Shown here one piece after another: positions 31,609 to 32,502 of a stretch of DNA of 32,502 nucleotides. Source of the stretch: Nitrospirota bacterium (GTDB lineage Bacteria; Nitrospirota; Thermodesulfovibrionia; Thermodesulfovibrionales; UBA1546); contig SCSY01000200.1 in the NCBI GenBank assembly GCA_004298625.1, positions 1-32,502 on the forward strand, read 5' to 3'. Numbering within the stretch: the stretch's first letter is position 1; each line of letters opens with the position of its first letter. The translations under genes were made by a program, and so were the position numbers. Under the pieces are notes generated by a model that saw nothing but the letters and a program-made list of their open reading frames with translations, ran no database searches and was not told where the DNA came from.

Positions 31609-31675
31609 GTGATTAGTGACAGTGAACAGTGGCAGTGAGATAAAGAATTCCGATACTTACACTTGACACTTACGC
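31609..31675 (+). repeat. AGTG/CACT word-repeat hairpin, dnaN-gyrB spacer
   Basis: Directly after the dnaN stop lie AGTG-type words. The first 23 nt are identical to the reverse complement of 2485-2507. They are followed by AT-rich sequence and then an arm of ACTTACACTTGACACTTAC words that can pair with them. Orientation and position are the same as in the ssb-rpsR and fdhD-ntrB copies. Confidence 0.75.
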
Positions 31676-31696
31676 TAAAACTAGAGAGAGGAAGTA

Positions 31697-32502
31697 ATGG
31701 AAGAGAAAGAGCAGATTAACCAGGTCGGAAACGACGAGCAACAAGAAAAAGAGTCCTACGGAGCAGAGGACATAAAGATACTTAAGGGCCTTAGCGCTGT
31801 AAGAAAAAGGCCTGCAATGTATATAGGCTCAACAGGCCATGAAGGTCTCCACCACCTTGTATATGAGGTTGTGGATAACAGCGTTGATGAATCCCTTGCC
31901 GGTTTTTGCAAAAATATCGAGGTGATCCTCCATCACGACGGAAGCTGCACGGTAATAGATGATGGAAGAGGCATCCCGACAGACCAGCATCCCGGCGACC
32001 CCGAGGGCAGGACAGCGGCAGAGATAGCCCTCACAGAGCTTCATGCAGGCGGTAAGTTTGAATCAAAGGCATACAAGATATCAGGCGGTCTCCACGGCGT
32101 TGGGGTATCGGTTGTCAATGCGTTATCTGAATGGCTCGATGTTGAGATAAAACAAAACGGGAAGGTTTTTCAGCAGCATTTTGACAGGGGTAAACCCTCA
32201 GCCCCGCTCGCTACTGTCGGAAAGACAAAATCCAGGGGCACCAAGATCACATTTAAGCCTGACGCCGAGATATTCGAGACAACGGAATTCAGCTATGATG
32301 TTCTTTCCCAGAGGCTGAGGGAAATGGCGTTTCTTAACAGCGGTCTAAAAATTTCCATACATGATGAAAACACGGATAAAACACAGGAGTTTCATTACAA
32401 AGGCGGCATAGTTTCTTTTGTCGAGCACCTGAATAAAAATAAGGCGCCGTTGCATCCAAAGCCTGTGTATATATCAGGAGAAAAAGACGGAATTACGGCT
32501 GA
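31697..32502 (+). CDS. gyrB: DNA gyrase subunit B, 3' partial
   Basis: The ATPase subunit of gyrase, which supplies negative supercoiling. The first 268 or so residues are present and the gene continues past the window. A 25-residue Glu/Gln-rich extension precedes the GHKL ATPase domain (YGAEDIKILKGLSAVRKRP). That domain has the catalytic Glu in VYEVVDNSVDESLAGF, IDDGRGIPTDQHP and the ATP lid GGLHGVGVSVVNALSE. GAGAGGAAG precedes the ATG at a normal distance. It is the next gene after dnaN, in the common dnaA-dnaN-gyrB order without recF between. Confidence 0.97.
   Translation, partial: MEEKEQINQVGNDEQQEKESYGAEDIKILKGLSAVRKRPAMYIGSTGHEGLHHLVYEVVDNSVDESLAGFCKNIEVILHHDGSCTVIDDGRGIPTDQHPGDPEGRTAAEIALTELHAGGKFESKAYKISGGLHGVGVSVVNALSEWLDVEIKQNGKVFQQHFDRGKPSAPLATVGKTKSRGTKITFKPDAEIFETTEFSYDVLSQRLREMAFLNSGLKISIHDENTDKTQEFHYKGGIVSFVEHLNKNKAPLHPKPVYISGEKDGITA

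Noticed and set aside
1..32502. CRISPR arrays, rRNA genes, insertion sequences and prophage genes
   Set aside because: No regularly spaced repeats, rRNA sequence, transposase or phage structural genes were seen anywhere in the window.

Overview
The window looks like a chromosomal segment of a Gram-negative bacterium that contains the dnaA side of the replication origin. Gram-negative markers are lnt, a BamD-like lipoprotein and several periplasmic proteins. A paired DUF507 locus, fdhD, a precorrin-2 dehydrogenase, a TauE/SafE exporter beside universal stress proteins and many sigma54 activators suggest Nitrospirota (Thermodesulfovibrionia-like) or a deltaproteobacterial relative. This placement is inference from gene content; no marker was compared with a database.

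Layout. 1-6130 (all minus strand): a GAF-GAF-GGDEF protein cut by the window edge, two tandem DUF507 genes, rpsR, ssb, rpsF, then a precorrin-2 dehydrogenase, a BamD-like lipoprotein and a phosphofructokinase. 6207-8992 (plus): a membrane histidine kinase and its sigma54-dependent response regulator. 8999-12428 (minus): a YtkA-like periplasmic protein, two universal stress proteins, a small membrane protein and a TauE/SafE exporter. 12570-14136 (minus): a PAP2 phosphatase and a NYN/YacP-like nuclease that seems to start at an AUA codon. 14183-14370: a nested inverted-repeat element without a gene. 14410-16299: mnmG. 16309-19651 (minus): ntrC, ntrB, fdhD. 19717-21995: a polytopic membrane protein, a LipM/LplA-type enzyme and a YjbQ protein. 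22125-23559: an isopropylmalate dehydrogenase and an unknown small gene. 23567-25947 (minus): a polyferredoxin, a ParE/Phd toxin-antitoxin pair and a Nudix hydrolase. 26002-26077: tRNA-Phe. 26187-32502 (plus): lnt, prfB with its programmed frameshift, a probable oriC, dnaA, dnaN and the start of gyrB.

The genes are mostly housekeeping. Translation, replication and envelope genes sit among three sigma54-linked regulatory proteins (NtrB/NtrC and the HK/RR pair) and a likely sulfur/anion export and stress cluster.

The least explained signals lie between genes. (1) A dispersed family of short AGTG/CACT word-repeat hairpins sits 0-5 nt after the stop codon inside three operons (ssb-rpsR, fdhD-ntrB, dnaN-gyrB). 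Similar hairpins made of other words occur elsewhere. (2) A 188-bp nested palindromic element precedes mnmG. (3) A candidate origin has three TTATNAACA boxes and several ACTAACA repeats. (4) The probable AUA start of the YacP-like gene has a perfectly placed GGAGG. No CRISPR array, rRNA, intact insertion sequence or prophage is visible.
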